This document shows, piece after piece, positions 10,747 through 22,360 of a stretch of 64,000 nucleotides of DNA (positions are counted from its first letter, which is position 1; each line of letters begins with the position of its first letter). The stretch spans positions 162,566,001 through 162,630,000 of the forward strand of contig CM060833.1 of assembly GCA_030762175.1 (NCBI GenBank), given 5' to 3'. Under the pieces are notes generated by a model. It worked only from the letters and a program-made list of their open reading frames with translations, made no database searches and was not told the origin of the DNA. The position numbers and the translations under genes were made by a program. The stretch is from Metallyticus violacea. Taxonomy: Eukaryota; Arthropoda; Insecta; Mantodea; Metallyticidae.

Positions 10747-11040
10747 TCGGTCCTGGTGGTGTAATGGTAACCATACTTGCCTTCTAAACCCAAGATTGCG
10801 GGTTCAAACCCGGCCAGGATCGATGGATTTTTTCGGGCGTAAAAATCCTAAGAATGGCTTCCTTCGAAAGGCAAGTAAAGCCTTGGGTCCCGTGTCGTAC
10901 ATTTACAGCACGATAAAGAACCTCAAGCCTGAAAAAAGAGACCTCTGAGCAAAATTTGTCGGCCGTTTCACCCCCTGAATAAAAAGGGACGCTGATGACC
11001 TGAGATGTTAAAGAGCGTCCAAAAATAAATCAAACAAACA
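10747..11040 (+). mobile_element. SINE-B copy 2
   Basis: Complete head, body and tail, ending in a CAAACAAACA-type tail. A few substitutions from copy 1. Confidence 0.93.
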
Positions 11041-11393
11041 AAATGATAAAAGCATTTTAGAAATAAAAGCAATTTAAGGATGCAATTGTAACTATGGTAA
11101 CTGTTATGCAACTAGTGTCATAATGTAGCATTTTATTAACAAAATTGGCCCGCATTAAATACTGTTTATAATTCTTGTGTACAAAATAACAACTTCTTTA
11201 AATCTGTGGTAGTATTTTCCTTGCATTCTGCGCTTCATAAAGCTGGGGGCCTCACTACAACAGGAAAAACAGGAGAGACTGATAAAGGACAAGTATGTTT
11301 ATTAACCCATGTACGTATAACGACAAGAAAAGAAATGTAATAAATTAAGAGAAAGGTAAATGTTTAATAAAACAACACTATAAAATACTAATT

Positions 11394-11395
<2 letters not shown>

Positions 11396-11439
<44 letters not shown>
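11396..11439. repeat. (GA)n microsatellite
   Basis: About 21 GA units. Confidence 0.95.
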
Positions 11440-11443
<4 letters not shown>

Positions 11444-11838
11444 AGACGCGACACTGCCACTAATTATGGCGATTTTTTTAGCAAACGTAGTAAGTGAATG
11501 GGGTACTTGGTCGGTAAGCTGTAATGTCGCCGTGCATCGCATCCTGAGAAGACATATGACGACTTGAATTCTTGGGTGTAGCTGTGTAACATTTTAAGTA
11601 ATAAATCATATTAGATCCACAGCTTCCGCTGACATACAATCGACAACTGCGCCAAAAATAGCCTTGCCTGATGACGTCGATGACACTTTGAACTTCTGTT
11701 AAGGTCCCTTCATGGCACAGGATGCATTATAATGAAATGATACAATGCTGGACCATGTCATGAAGTGCAGACGCAGCACTTGTCTTTCGGTTCAATTTCC
11801 TATTTTTGTTTCTTTTCTATGCTTAGAACTTTTTCATT

Positions 11839-11839
<1 letters not shown>

Positions 11840-11872
<33 letters not shown>
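11840..11872. repeat. (CA)n microsatellite
   Basis: About 16 CA units. Confidence 0.95.
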
Positions 11873-11874
<2 letters not shown>

Positions 11875-12189
11875 TACATTGTACGTGTGAGCTAATAATA
11901 GGAAATGTGATTTTCTTTCACTTCTTAGAATAACCAGATCTGTTGGAACTTGTCTCATTTATCCATATCTTTTTTTCCCAGCAAATGTCCTAGTTCGATT
12001 GCCGAAGGGCTCAGTAAATTTCTCTTTGTCACAATAAGACAAATAGGTCCGATTTAGACAAGCTGTATAGGTAAAACTGTCTTAAATAAAATACGATTAT
12101 AGAAAAATTGAATCTGCTTTATTTGAATAAATCTTCCCGCAGTCTATTAGCGTTATCTAGGAGAAAGTGGGTCGAATCTCCCAAAAAGT

Positions 12190-12293
12190 AGTTGCCTCGT
12201 AAACCCAAAGTCGCGGGTTCAAACCTGACCAGTGTCCAACGGATTTTTAAGGACAGAACCTAAGTGGAAGTACAGCCTTTGATCGCGTGTTAT
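12190..12293 (+). mobile_element. SINE-B fragment (copy 3a)
   Basis: Begins inside the head (TTGCCTCGTAAACCCAAAG and a B-box with GGGTTCAAACC), then a shortened body. It is broken off directly before the next copy. Confidence 0.75.
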
Positions 12294-12527
12294 CGGTCCA
12301 GTTGGTATAGTGGTAACCATACTTGCCTTCTAAGCCCAAGATCGAGGGTTCGATCTTGGCCAGGATCAATGGATTTTTACGGGCGTAAAAATCGTAAGTA
12401 CTGCTTCCTTCGGAAAAGAAGTAAAGCCTTGGGGACATTTACGACACGATAAAGAACCGCAAGTCTGAAAAAAGAGATCTCTGAGCATAATTTGTCCTTG
12501 ATTTGAATGGGACGTTGATGACCTGAA
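12294..12527 (+). mobile_element. SINE-B copy 3b, ends in poly(A)
   Basis: Complete head (with GTTGGTATAGTGGTAACC) and body. The tail is replaced by an A-run directly after GATGACCTGA, so it lacks the usual AGAGCGTCC end. Confidence 0.85.
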
Positions 12528-12539
12528 AAAAAAAAAAAT

Positions 12540-12598
12540 CCCGTAGATTTACGACACTTCAAAGAACCTCAAGAAATTTATCGGCCGTTACGCAAAGA
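12540..12598 (+). mobile_element. SINE-B fragment (copy 3c)
   Basis: A short body piece (GTAGATTTACGACAC, AAGAACCTCAAG, TCGGCCGTT) following the A-run of copy 3b. A (TAA)n run at 12605-12628 follows. Confidence 0.7.
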
Positions 12599-12771
12599 GT
12601 ATTCATAATAATAATAATAATAATAATATCAATAGGGTCAATATAAATGAAAAACGGACACTGGCACTTTATTTAAAGTCACAGTTAAACATAATAACTA
12701 TTTTTTACTTTAAATAGCTACCTTTTGCTTGAACATTATAACATAATACTGTAACACCACAATCAGCAAAC

Positions 12772-13055
12772 CGCCACGGTTGGCCGAGGTCGTTAAGGCA
12801 CAGACTCGTGAGCGGGAGGTCTGGGGTTCCAATCCCGCCAGGATCGTCCTCCCTGACTGAGGTTTTTTCCAGGTTTTCCTCAGTCCTCATAAATGGCAAA
12901 TGCCGGGGAGGTACCCTAAACTTAGACCTGGAACGTTTCTTTCCTTAAAAAAAAACATCCTTTCCCAATATATCATTTCATGTATCATCAGTGTCCACCG
13001 CCTGTGGTGCTTCAGCAGTAAAATGGGACGTTAAACTAAACTAATTAAAAAAAAA
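12772..13055 (+). mobile_element. SINE-A copy 6, full length
   Basis: Flanked by a 13-bp duplication with one mismatch: ACAATCAGCAAAC at 12759-12771 and ACAATTAGCAAAC at 13056-13068. Complete head, body and tail. Confidence 0.93.
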
Positions 13056-13068
13056 ACAATTAGCAAAC

Positions 13069-14760
13069 ATTGTTGCATGAAGAACATGTAAGGATCAAGT
13101 ATTCCTTTGCACCCATGGTGGGGGCAAAGCGACACTACACTTGTTATATTTAACAATGCAATCATCAGATGAATTATTTCCATCAACACAACGAACGCGC
13201 TACCACGATGTACATTAGAGATATTGTAATTTCTTTTAAACTCCCCACGCGAATCTTCCTTGTTACTCCTACGGTTCGTAAGTTTTTGCACTGCCCTCCC
13301 TCCCCGTGCATTCATTTTATTTTCCTTCAGATGGTTTATATAGTCGATCTCGGAGATCCTTTATTGTCATTTTGCTTTGACCTTGAAGGTTATGAGATTT
13401 GAGATTGGACTCGACAACGGTGAGGGATGAAGTGCTGCTGAACTAAGTGGTAATTGGGAGGAATGAGACATTGGTGAAGGGTGAAAATTGTGAGGGAGGA
13501 GCTATTGTTGAATCAAACCGCATTACTGAGAGTGTTGTTGATTTATTTTATTTACGGACGCTCTTTAACATCTCAGGTCATCAGCGTCCCATTCAAATCA
13601 GGGCGTGAAACGGCCGACAAATTTTGCTCAGAGACCTCTCTTTCAGGCTTGAGGTTCTTTTTCGTGCCGTAAATGTACGACACGAGACCCACGGCTTTAC
13701 TTCCCTTCCGAAGGAAGTCATACTTAGAATTTTTACGCCCGAAAAAATCAATCCATCCTGAACGGGTTTGAACCCGCAATCTTTGGTTTAGGAAGCAAGT
13801 ATGGTTATCACTACACCACCAGAACCGACATTAGTGAGGGTTGAGCTATTGTTGAGCGAGGTGATAATTGTACGGAATTGGGTTGTTTCTGCGATTCTTC
13901 TTGAACTGTTGCAGGCGCAAACATCTTCTCTGGAAACCGATTTGGATTAAAGTGACAATCCCGCAAGCCATTCACAGCATTTCCTACTGTAGCCGCAAGA
14001 TTCCATACTCCAGCAGAAAGACGTCAAAGATGACCGTTGATTTCTTCTTACATAAAGCCTACAGGCGTCGTTATTAAAGCTTTTCATAGAAGCTCATACA
14101 TCTAATGGTTGCAATTTGTGCGTTATGTGTGGCAGTAAACACAAAAGGAACGGACACATTGTTTTCCACGGCCTTTTCCTGAGTGGGGGCAATCGGAGTA
14201 TGGAATTCTTGTCCATAAAGAATGAGATTGACCGGTCCAGATGGCGTGCGAACTTCGCAAACTGGTCCCATTTCATGTAGTCATTGTCGGAGAAATTTAT
14301 TTTTGTGCTTGGAGACATATTTTCATTATACCTCTGACTCTTTATAAGGACGAAAGGATCACATAATGCCCTGTTACAACATACCATGACAGTTACAATC
14401 TTTCCTTTTTCACAATTACTTTGGGCCACAACTTCTTATGTCCTCCTTAGATATTACTGTCTTCGGTTTATAAGTTACAAACTTATCTCGTCACAATTGA
14501 AAGTGCCGGTTGGTTTCCTCCCAGAGATATGCTCGTCAAGCTATGAAAATTTCTCATTAAAATGACAAATGTTTTCTCTGTTCATTTCTTTTGTATGAAC
14601 ATATGAAAACTCCTCTGTTACTCTCATGTTCATTGTTTTATGTGGGTTAAGAAATCCTCTTATTCAGTCTTTACCAGCCATTTGAGCCTCGTTGGTTAAT
14701 GGATGTTCCATGCCAATCATAAAAGCTTAACAATATACCAGAGTGCGGAGTTCTTTATGA
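13069..14760 (-). pseudogene. Pogo/Tigger-type transposase relic
   Basis: The reading runs right to left. Near 14700 a frame reads AGKDWIRGFL-type sequence (the start of the core in pogo transposases), and near 14520 TGTFNCDE, matching the FNVDE motif that carries the first catalytic Asp. From 14429 to 14094 a 111-codon frame contains KIVTVMVCCN and ends CLLPHITHKLQPLDV, the PPHTTHKLQPLDV signature around the last part of the DDE core. Near 13990-13870 HFNPNRFPEKMFAP matches the Pro-Phe block typical of this family's C-terminus. Frameshifts, stops and the SINE-B at 13540-13830 break it, so it cannot encode an enzyme. It lies in ACBP intron 1, antisense to the gene. Confidence 0.75.
13540..13830 (-). 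mobile_element. SINE-B copy 4, inside the pogo relic
   Basis: Full-length minus-strand copy; the head (B-box GGGTTTGAACCCGCAA on +) lies near 13760 and the tail at 13540-13565. It postdates the pogo relic that it interrupts. Confidence 0.93.
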
Positions 14761-15710
14761 GTCATCCATATCCATTTTATGGAGTTTTAAAAAAATACTC
14801 CAATTAATTGCTCAACTTTTTTGAAAATATGGTAAGTTGCCAATTTTGTTATATGGACACCATAACTAACTCGCTTTCTCAAAGTATTTTTGGAACAGGA
14901 AATGTTTTAGCATGCGGTATCTTATCTAGTTAACTGCACATTTTCTTCCGCCTACGAGCACTCGTTCTTTCAGTTAAAAGTTGAAGGGATGTATTTAATC
15001 CAATATTTATATCCACCGTTCATGTAAGTCCGAGAAATGTGCATTAAAATAATTAAATTCATAAGCGTCCGATTATCTCCCTCCCCCCCAAGGCCTGTCC
15101 GTTGGCCCCCACGTACATCTGGATTTTATTTACAAAATAGAAACCATAGATGGCACCAGCAAGTTCACTACTGGCTGATGGCCAACAGAGCGTTATGTTG
15201 CGGTTAGTTAACCTCAAAGCATAGCTTCAATTAAATAATTTTAACTGATGCTGGCATTATTTTCTAAAACAGCTTTTTTACAAGGGAAAGGAAAGCAGCT
15301 GTTTACTTGCCTGTTATGCTCAAATGCGTGGATGGACACTTAAACTTGTAGACATTTGTTAATAATTCTAGCCGCACTGCACCCGCAGATTACTTAACGC
15401 AAGTGGAATTGCAGACATAAAAAGAAAAATATCCCCAAAGCCTCAAATTTTGATGCAGCGTCAGACCTCATGAGCAGCGATGTATAAAGTTGTTTCGAAA
15501 TATTGTATATAATACTTGAGGGTTAAGAGGCAATCACATGTGCTGCAGTAGTACAAGAATAGAGAGAACGTTTCAGCATTATTTTGTCCGGTAGCAAACA
15601 ATACAGGTGGCACATATACGTCATTCCCAAGTACTGGATTGTGTGAAAATGTTGAGACAATACCTATAGATTCGGTCAGCGTAAGTCATAACTAAAGGTT
15701 ATATGTGGTT
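14761..15710. other. No gene recognised (within ACBP intron 1)
   Basis: No repeat or coding frame recognised. Confidence 0.5.
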
Positions 15711-15722
15711 CAAACAAGCTAG

Positions 15723-16019
15723 GTCGGTCCTGGTGGTGTAGTGGTTACCATACTTGCCTCCTATACTCAAAACGCGGGTTCGAACCCGGCCAGGACCGAT
15801 GGATTTTTTCGGGCGTAAAAATCCTAAGTATGGCTTCCTTCGGAAGGGAAGTAAAGCCGTGGGTCCCGTGTCGTACATTTGCGGCACGAAAAAGAACCTC
15901 AAGCCTGAAAGAGAGGCCTCTGAGCAAAATTTGTCGGCCGTTTCACGCCCTGAGTTGAATGGGACGCTGATGACCTGAGCTGTTAAAGAGCGTCCTTAAA
16001 TAAATCAATCAATAACAAA
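15723..16019 (+). mobile_element. SINE-B copy 5, full length with perfect target duplication
   Basis: A perfect 12-bp repeat, CAAACAAGCTAG, at 15711-15722 and 16020-16031 flanks a copy very close to copy 1. A young insertion. Confidence 0.95.
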
Positions 16020-16392
16020 CAAACAAGCTAGTAGCCAGTATGATGCAGACCCATTTTGTGTAACCCTTTTAAATTACTGCAACGTAATTTATTCATTCGC
16101 GAGACAGTGAATAAGTTCTTCGGACCCAATTTCCGCACCGTTCTATCGAAAACTTCGTGGTAAGTAATGGAGATTACAAAGAATGTATGCCATTTGTGTT
16201 TCATCTGCGCAATAAGCCCAAAATATCTTGGATTGAGGAACGCTCCCAGGTAACACTCATGCAGGATTCTAACTTTTATTCACTGCGTGTGACAGCTTTA
16301 AGATTTATGTATCCAACAAGAGTTTTAGTTCTAAGCCTTATTTCTTCACGCAATGCTTTACGTATCCGCTACTGGAGGTGTTTCGCTTTCTA

Positions 16393-16668
16393 CCGCCACT
16401 AGTGGCCGAGGTCGTTAAGGTGCGGACTCGTAGGCGGAAGGTCTGGGGTTCGAATCCCGCAAGGACCTTCCTCCCTGACTGAGGTTTTTTTTTCCAGGTT
16501 TTCCTCAGTCATAACTGGCAAATGCCGGAGAGGTATCCTAAACTTAACCGTGGAACGTTTCCTTCCTTTAAAAATCGTTTACCAATTTATCATTTCATCT
16601 CATGTATCACCAGTGTTCACTGCCTGTGGTGCCTCAGTAGTAAAAACGGGCGTTAAAACACTATTAAA
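16393..16668 (+). mobile_element. SINE-A copy 7
   Basis: Complete, with the head box GTGGCCGAGGTCGTTAAGG and the tail ACGGGCGTTAAAACAC. Target duplication unclear. Confidence 0.92.
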
Positions 16669-17242
16669 AAAACTCCGCTTTTTCCTCATTGTCATTTCCT
16701 TGAAAGTCGCGTTCTGAACGTGCCCCCCCCCCCGCCTGTCAGTTTCACGAAGATGTTTAGACAGTTGACTCTAAAATAACCCATTTTTATGAGTAAACAT
16801 TTATTTAAAATACGAATAAGTGTGTGCGTGCGATATTATTCAGAATTTTCTTATCATTTGTCGCCTTTCAGAACTGCAATTAATATTTTCCACATAAAAT
16901 AATAAATGAATACTCGGCTACTATGCGTGCCACAGCCGCAGGCACTAGTACTTCATTCACTTCCGCTTCCTAAAATGCGTACATAATCTTATCTTATTGA
17001 AGACGCAGAAAATGTCATCCTCCCGGGCTACACAAAACAATACTGGAAAAGCATTTCGGTTGCACGATTAACTTCGGCCAGCGTAATGTCTCTGATTCCG
17101 TTGCTAACATTATCCTCTACATCCCGAAACACTCGCTGTGCAAATTTCGGGAATAATTTAACTAAGGAGCATTCAAGATCTGTGCCAGGTTTTTCCTCTG
17201 GTAATACTTGTTTGGTTTTCTTTTCCTTTCCTATTGATGTAG

Positions 17243-17542
17243 TCGGTCCTGGTGGTGTAGTGGTTACCATACTTGGCCTCCTATACCCAAATCGCGGGTT
17301 CGAACCCGGCCAGGACCCATGGATTTTTTCGAGCGTAAAAATCCTAAGTATGGCTTCCTTGGGAAGGGAAGTAAAGCCGTGGGTCCCGTGTCGTACATTT
17401 ACGGCACGAAAAAGAACCTCAAGCCTGAAAGAGAGGCCTCTGAGCAAAATTTGTCGGCCGTTTCACGCCTTGAATAGATTGGGACGCTGATGACCTGAGA
17501 TGTTAAAGAGCGTCCGTAAATCAATCAATCAATCAATCAATC
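17243..17542 (+). mobile_element. SINE-B copy 6, at the CpG boundary
   Basis: Full-length and CpG-rich, with a (TCAA)n-type tail. CpG-poor DNA begins right after it, so the copy is either younger than the depletion or just outside the affected block. Confidence 0.93.
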
Positions 17543-18518
17543 CAAAATATAGATCTTTAATTTAACTTTTGTTTCAGGATATGCTTGAGCAATCACACTT
17601 GTCCATATTTGGTGTCTTAAGGATACGATTTATACTTGTATGAAAAGAAGAATTACTAGAAGACTTGGAATGAGAAAAAATGAGAACATAAAACAGAGGA
17701 CAAATTGTCACTCAGTGAAATTTTATCTGTAAAGAAATTTATCTTCTAAAAATATTACTCCATATATTTACAACATAAAATGACAAAATACCATATTTCT
17801 CAGAGATATTCAAACTGGTTAAACATATTTTTTATTCAATAATCCACTCAGCAGACATCAACAAAAGAATTCTTTTCATCTTTGCGTTGTATGGAATCAG
17901 CAACAGAAAATAAATAAATAAATAGCAATCTTTAAATATAGGATATTTTTACATATATGTTTTCCAGACATCTGAACATATGGTTAAAATGGAAGAATAT
18001 GTCAACCCAACTACAATGGAATCAATTTTTGTCAGATTTCCAACCATATTTTGTGATATTTTTTTCACACAAAACATATTATTTCATCAAACATTATAGC
18101 AAAAGAATTATATCATACAAACAGGTTCAGCTGATAGGGTTTAATTAGAATATATGAAATGATGGTGATTGTTGCACAAACTGTGATGATATGCCTAGCA
18201 TCACCAATCTCGAAAGTGAATGAACTCAAAAACAAGAATGTTGACTGCAATTGTTTACAAAAAAAATGAAAATGGTAATTGTAGTCTGAACTTTCCTACC
18301 ATCTATTTGACAAATACAGCAATATAATCCTTTTCACAGACCCTCTACAAGACCAGCCATCCAACTCCGGTCATAGTAAGCTTACAGGGCTCACATTAAT
18401 GTAATATAACAACTATCTATATAAAATAAATTTGTGTTATGTACATAGAAATAGTTAAGTGCTTTAATGGATCTTGGTGCACTTTCAATGCTCTAAATTC
18501 TTATGGTGACTTTTGCAG

Positions 18519-18633
18519 AGATTTAACAAGGCAGCTGAGGATGTGAAGAAGCTGAAAACCACACCTCCTGACAGTGATCTACTGGAACTGTATGCACTGT
18601 ACAAGCAAAGCACTGTGGGTGATGTAAATACTG
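18519..18633 (+). CDS. ACBP second coding exon (residues 6-43 plus one base)
   Basis: The exon runs from a TTTTGCAG acceptor to a GTACGT donor at 18634. It encodes residues 6-43: helix 1 ([12 protein letters not shown]), the [12 protein letters not shown] segment, and the family signature [13 protein letters not shown]. By alignment with bovine ACBP (offset two), Tyr30, Tyr33 and Lys34 correspond to Tyr28, Tyr31 and Lys32, which contact the acyl-CoA ligand. ACBPs are small soluble four-helix proteins that hold long-chain acyl-CoA esters in the cytosol and deliver them to lipid synthesis and beta-oxidation. The exon ends in phase 1; its final G combines with CA of the next exon to make Ala44. 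It sits inside the CpG-poor block. Confidence 0.95.
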
Positions 18634-20485
18634 GTACGTTAAGCATTTTATAGCCAAGGCTTACCTTAATTTTTTAAAATATAATAATTGAGAATACTTA
18701 ATACTATTTGTACTAATATAGATGCAGAAGTTATGTGCATGTACCACAAACAATATATAAATAAAATACAAATGCATTAGGATCCGATAATGTAATTAGG
18801 ACTTCCGAAACCAGGGCATAGTTTCCCTTGATACTTAAAAAATACAAATATATACTAATAAATATATTAATGTACTTAATATATTTTTCTATGAATCAAG
18901 GTCTATTCCTTGATCTATTAGAAAGTATTGTTAGATCTATTCATGAAAAAGATAGTGAATGATGTAAGTAGTTACAAACAAATGCCTTAAGTTTTATATT
19001 TGGGAGACCATGTGACGCAGTACTAATGAAAAAACCAAGTTTAGGAATGCATTTTTATAATGATGCCTGAATTAACTGATCAAAAATTGAATGATCTAGG
19101 AAAAAGCAAAAAATATTTTGGCATATTCCTTTGCACTTGTTAAATGTGTTTTATATCTAATGTATTTTTATAATCTTCTGTTATCAAAAGTGGGGAAATT
19201 GTGGAATCAGAGTCAAAAATGCATGCAATTTTGGAGTTGTATTGTTAGAGGAAAAGTTGATTATTTTGTGAAAGTTGACCTTTCCTAATGATTGTCAATG
19301 TGCAATACCTATGGCTTTTAGTGAAAGGTGCATATATCTATGTAAAATACTGAAGTAATCATCATTTAAACAGTTGCTGCTGTCCCCAGTAAGGATCAGA
19401 GAATGTCGGAAAACGATTAAAATGAAATTAATAGCTGCAAGTGTACCTAATGAATGTTTTTAATTAAAATAAGAAACATATGGACAAGTGACTCTGCAAC
19501 TAGGCCACACAAACTCAAATGGGTATGAAGATCTTTATAAGTTTTATTTGTGTATTTTGCTCTCAAACTTATCATTAAGCATCAGAATGTCCAAACCTAA
19601 TACCAGAATGAAGTGGAATGAAGTTATGTTGGTGCTAAACTGTAGACAACATGTGGCTGGGACAGAATGGGTCAAGAGCAACATACTTCCCTCTCCTCCT
19701 ACTCCTATCACTCACCAGTTCATGTTTATCTGCCAAGCATAGCTTGCTTTTTGTATTAACCTAATTTGAAGGTATGTAATTTGATGTAAGTGCTTAGAAC
19801 TTCTGATGCCTTCTGATCATTCAGTTTCCACTTCCATATCCAAATGCAAATGCAAATGCAAATGTGAGCAACATGCAAAACTTAATGCAATTCGCCATCA
19901 TGAGCAAAATATTTAACATAGTCTCACTTACAACAATGTTAACTTGGTAACTCCATTTACCTCAAGCACATCATATTACTCCAAATATCTGTAACTATTG
20001 GAAACATTTGGAAACATTGTCTTCAATCTTCAGTAGATAAAATATTTTAAAATGCTTAAAAACACCTTTGGGTGGGCTCATTCTTAATAAACCAGGAAAC
20101 AAACTGAGTTAAAAAAAATATTTCACTCTCAAAATTTAAAAATTCAGGACATTTTTTGTGAGAACTTTGTGCTCACATTGTCAACTGTTAAACGACTGAT
20201 GGAACATGCTAAGTTTGAAAGGTAAGCGACTGTGAGAACTCTGTTGATGAACTTGTACAGATTATTGTCTGCTTCTGGAATGTTGAAATTCATGAGTTTA
20301 TGTTCATATTTCTTTATGAAAATCTTTTCCCATATGTCAAGTTCATTGGGATGTTGCATAGCTTTTAATGAAGGAATGCCTTTTTCTGTTTTGTGATGTT
20401 CCTTCCAAAAATGTGCTGCTATGGCCGATTTTTCTATCTGTTCATTGAAGGAACACTGGAGAAATATTCGTTATAAACACATTGA

Positions 20486-20740
20486 AATGGATAGCTGAGT
20501 TTTTTAAGGCATGGACTCATGAGCAGAAAGTGTGGGATTTGATTCCCCTCATCCCAGAGTTTTTTCCAGATTTTCCTTAGACCCCATGAATGGCAAATCC
20601 TCGGGATGTACCCTAAATTTATGCTTGGAACACCTCCTTTTTTTAAAAAAATCATTTCTTAGTGTATCATTTTATCTTGTGTATCACCAATGTTCACTGC
20701 CTGTGATACTTCACCAGTAAAAACAGACATTAAACACTAT
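20486..20740 (+). mobile_element. SINE-A copy 8, CpG-eroded
   Basis: The order of head, body and tail is kept, but consensus CG sites read TG or CA: GGCATGGACTCATGAGCAG instead of GGCGCGGACTCGTGAGCGG, and AACAGACATTAAACAC instead of AACGGGCGTTAAACAC. It lies in ACBP intron 2. Confidence 0.85.
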
Positions 20741-22205
20741 TAAAAATAAAAATACTGAAACAGTCTTTTTAATTTGTGTGCAGTGCTTTCCTTCATTTTA
20801 GGCATATTAAAAGCATTTAATTGAAAACAAAACAATTATTCTAGCTCACACACTTTTAACTGAGTGTGGAGAATTTTCCATTAAAGATGTGATAAGTTGT
20901 TACAAAGTTTTGTTATTAGTGCTGCTTTAAGCTATAAATGGAAAACTTTCAGAACAGAGCAAAGCAAGCCAAAATATAGCCAGCAGGCAGGCTAATTGAT
21001 CACGAACACATAACAATACTGCTGTTATATGATAATTCTTGTATGACTGTTTTGTACCTAAACACTTTTGCAAATTCTGGATCATATTTTAAGTTAAGAA
21101 ATACTACTGCAAATATATCAGGTTGTTCAGTGGTTATGTCTGCCAATACAACTCACTAAAAAAATGAAGAAAACTTAAGGAACAGCATTTGGGTTTGAAA
21201 ATGAATTGAAAACTTTGTGGAACCATATAAAACTAAAACCTTAAACATTGCTTCATAAAGCACATTGAAAAAATATTTCAAAAGGGGGGGGAATAAATGC
21301 ATCCAAAGTTTTTCATGCACATGTTCATATCCAACTTAGCAGCATTTGTGACTCACTAAAACGAAGGTGCAAAATCATCAAACTTTTAGCTATACTAATA
21401 AAAGGATTAAGGGTCTTATAATTTGATACTACATTAAGCAAGAAGAATATCATTTCTAAGATAATTTACAAATCACTTGCGCTGGTGCCTGCCATAACAG
21501 TTTACAATTATTTCAGCCGTGGTACAAACACATGCTATTTTTTGCATTGCATCAGAATTTGTAAAGTTTGTTACAACATTTTGTACTGTTCTAATTTAAC
21601 CTTGTTTTAAAAAGTTATAATTTATATAACGTAAATAAGCTGTTACTCTTCATCCATAGACTTTAAGCCTCTTTCTTCTTTTTTCTTTTGACAAGGCCTA
21701 TTGTAATTACCAAATGTTATTATTATTATTTTATTTTTTGGCAAACAATTACTAATTCTGCAAATCAATAATTTGATAACATTATTTTTAGTCGATGCTG
21801 AACTGTTGGCTAAGCTATTTATTTTAGATTTCTGTTTCACATTTTGTTCATTGTTTTTATGGTCTATAACAAAAATTTTTAACTTAAGACATTTATACAC
21901 TTACAACTACAATATATCAATTGCAGTTTTAATGTATATTAATAAAATATCCCAGAAATATGAACTCCAGTCTTTAGCAGTGAATTTGCAATTATTACTT
22001 AAAAAGTTATAAAATAAACTAATTTGATGTGCACTATAATAATTACTGTTATTTTACCTGAAATTGAAGAAGCATGCTGTATACAATTATTGTTTTCTCC
22101 GTGAGCAGTGGAAAACTCTTTTTTACAGAGAGAACAAGCTTTATGCTTTTTGACTTCACTTGATGTAACTTTTGTCCAATTTTGATCAACATATATATAT
22201 ATATA

Positions 22206-22360
22206 AATTAATAGTAATTATAATAGTACAAAAGGATAAAACACTAAGAAAAAGTCACACTTGAGATCGCTATATTTCGGACTCCACGATTCCGAGCGAT
22301 CTCAAGTGTGAATTTTTCTTAGTGTTTTATCCTTTTGTACTATTATAATTACTGTTAATT
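22206..22360. repeat. 66-bp inverted repeat (hairpin), near perfect
   Basis: Left arm 22206-22271 and right arm 22295-22360 are reverse complements with two mismatches in 66. The 23-base spacer itself ends in CGGA/TCCG, which could lengthen the stem. (TA)n-type runs flank it on both sides (about 22190-22205 and 22409-22431). Part of the arm is also found at 6152-6215. It keeps several CpGs although its surroundings are CpG-poor, which suggests recent arrival. Confidence 0.9.

Larger units (their letters stand above)
10118..18518 (+). other. ACBP intron 1 (8.4 kb)
   Basis: Bounded by GTAAGT and TTTTGCAG. It contains SINE-A and SINE-B copies, a pogo-type transposase relic on the minus strand, and (TTA)n, (GA)n and (CA)n microsatellites. 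CpG frequency is normal up to about 17.5 kb and then drops abruptly near the end of the SINE at 17243-17542. I see no other exon-like sequence in it. Confidence 0.85.

Noticed and set aside
17028..17447. Open frames of more than 130 codons on both strands near 17.0-17.5 kb
   Set aside because: Mostly the SINE-B body, which is open in several frames in every copy (compare 15699-15978 and 53104-53379).
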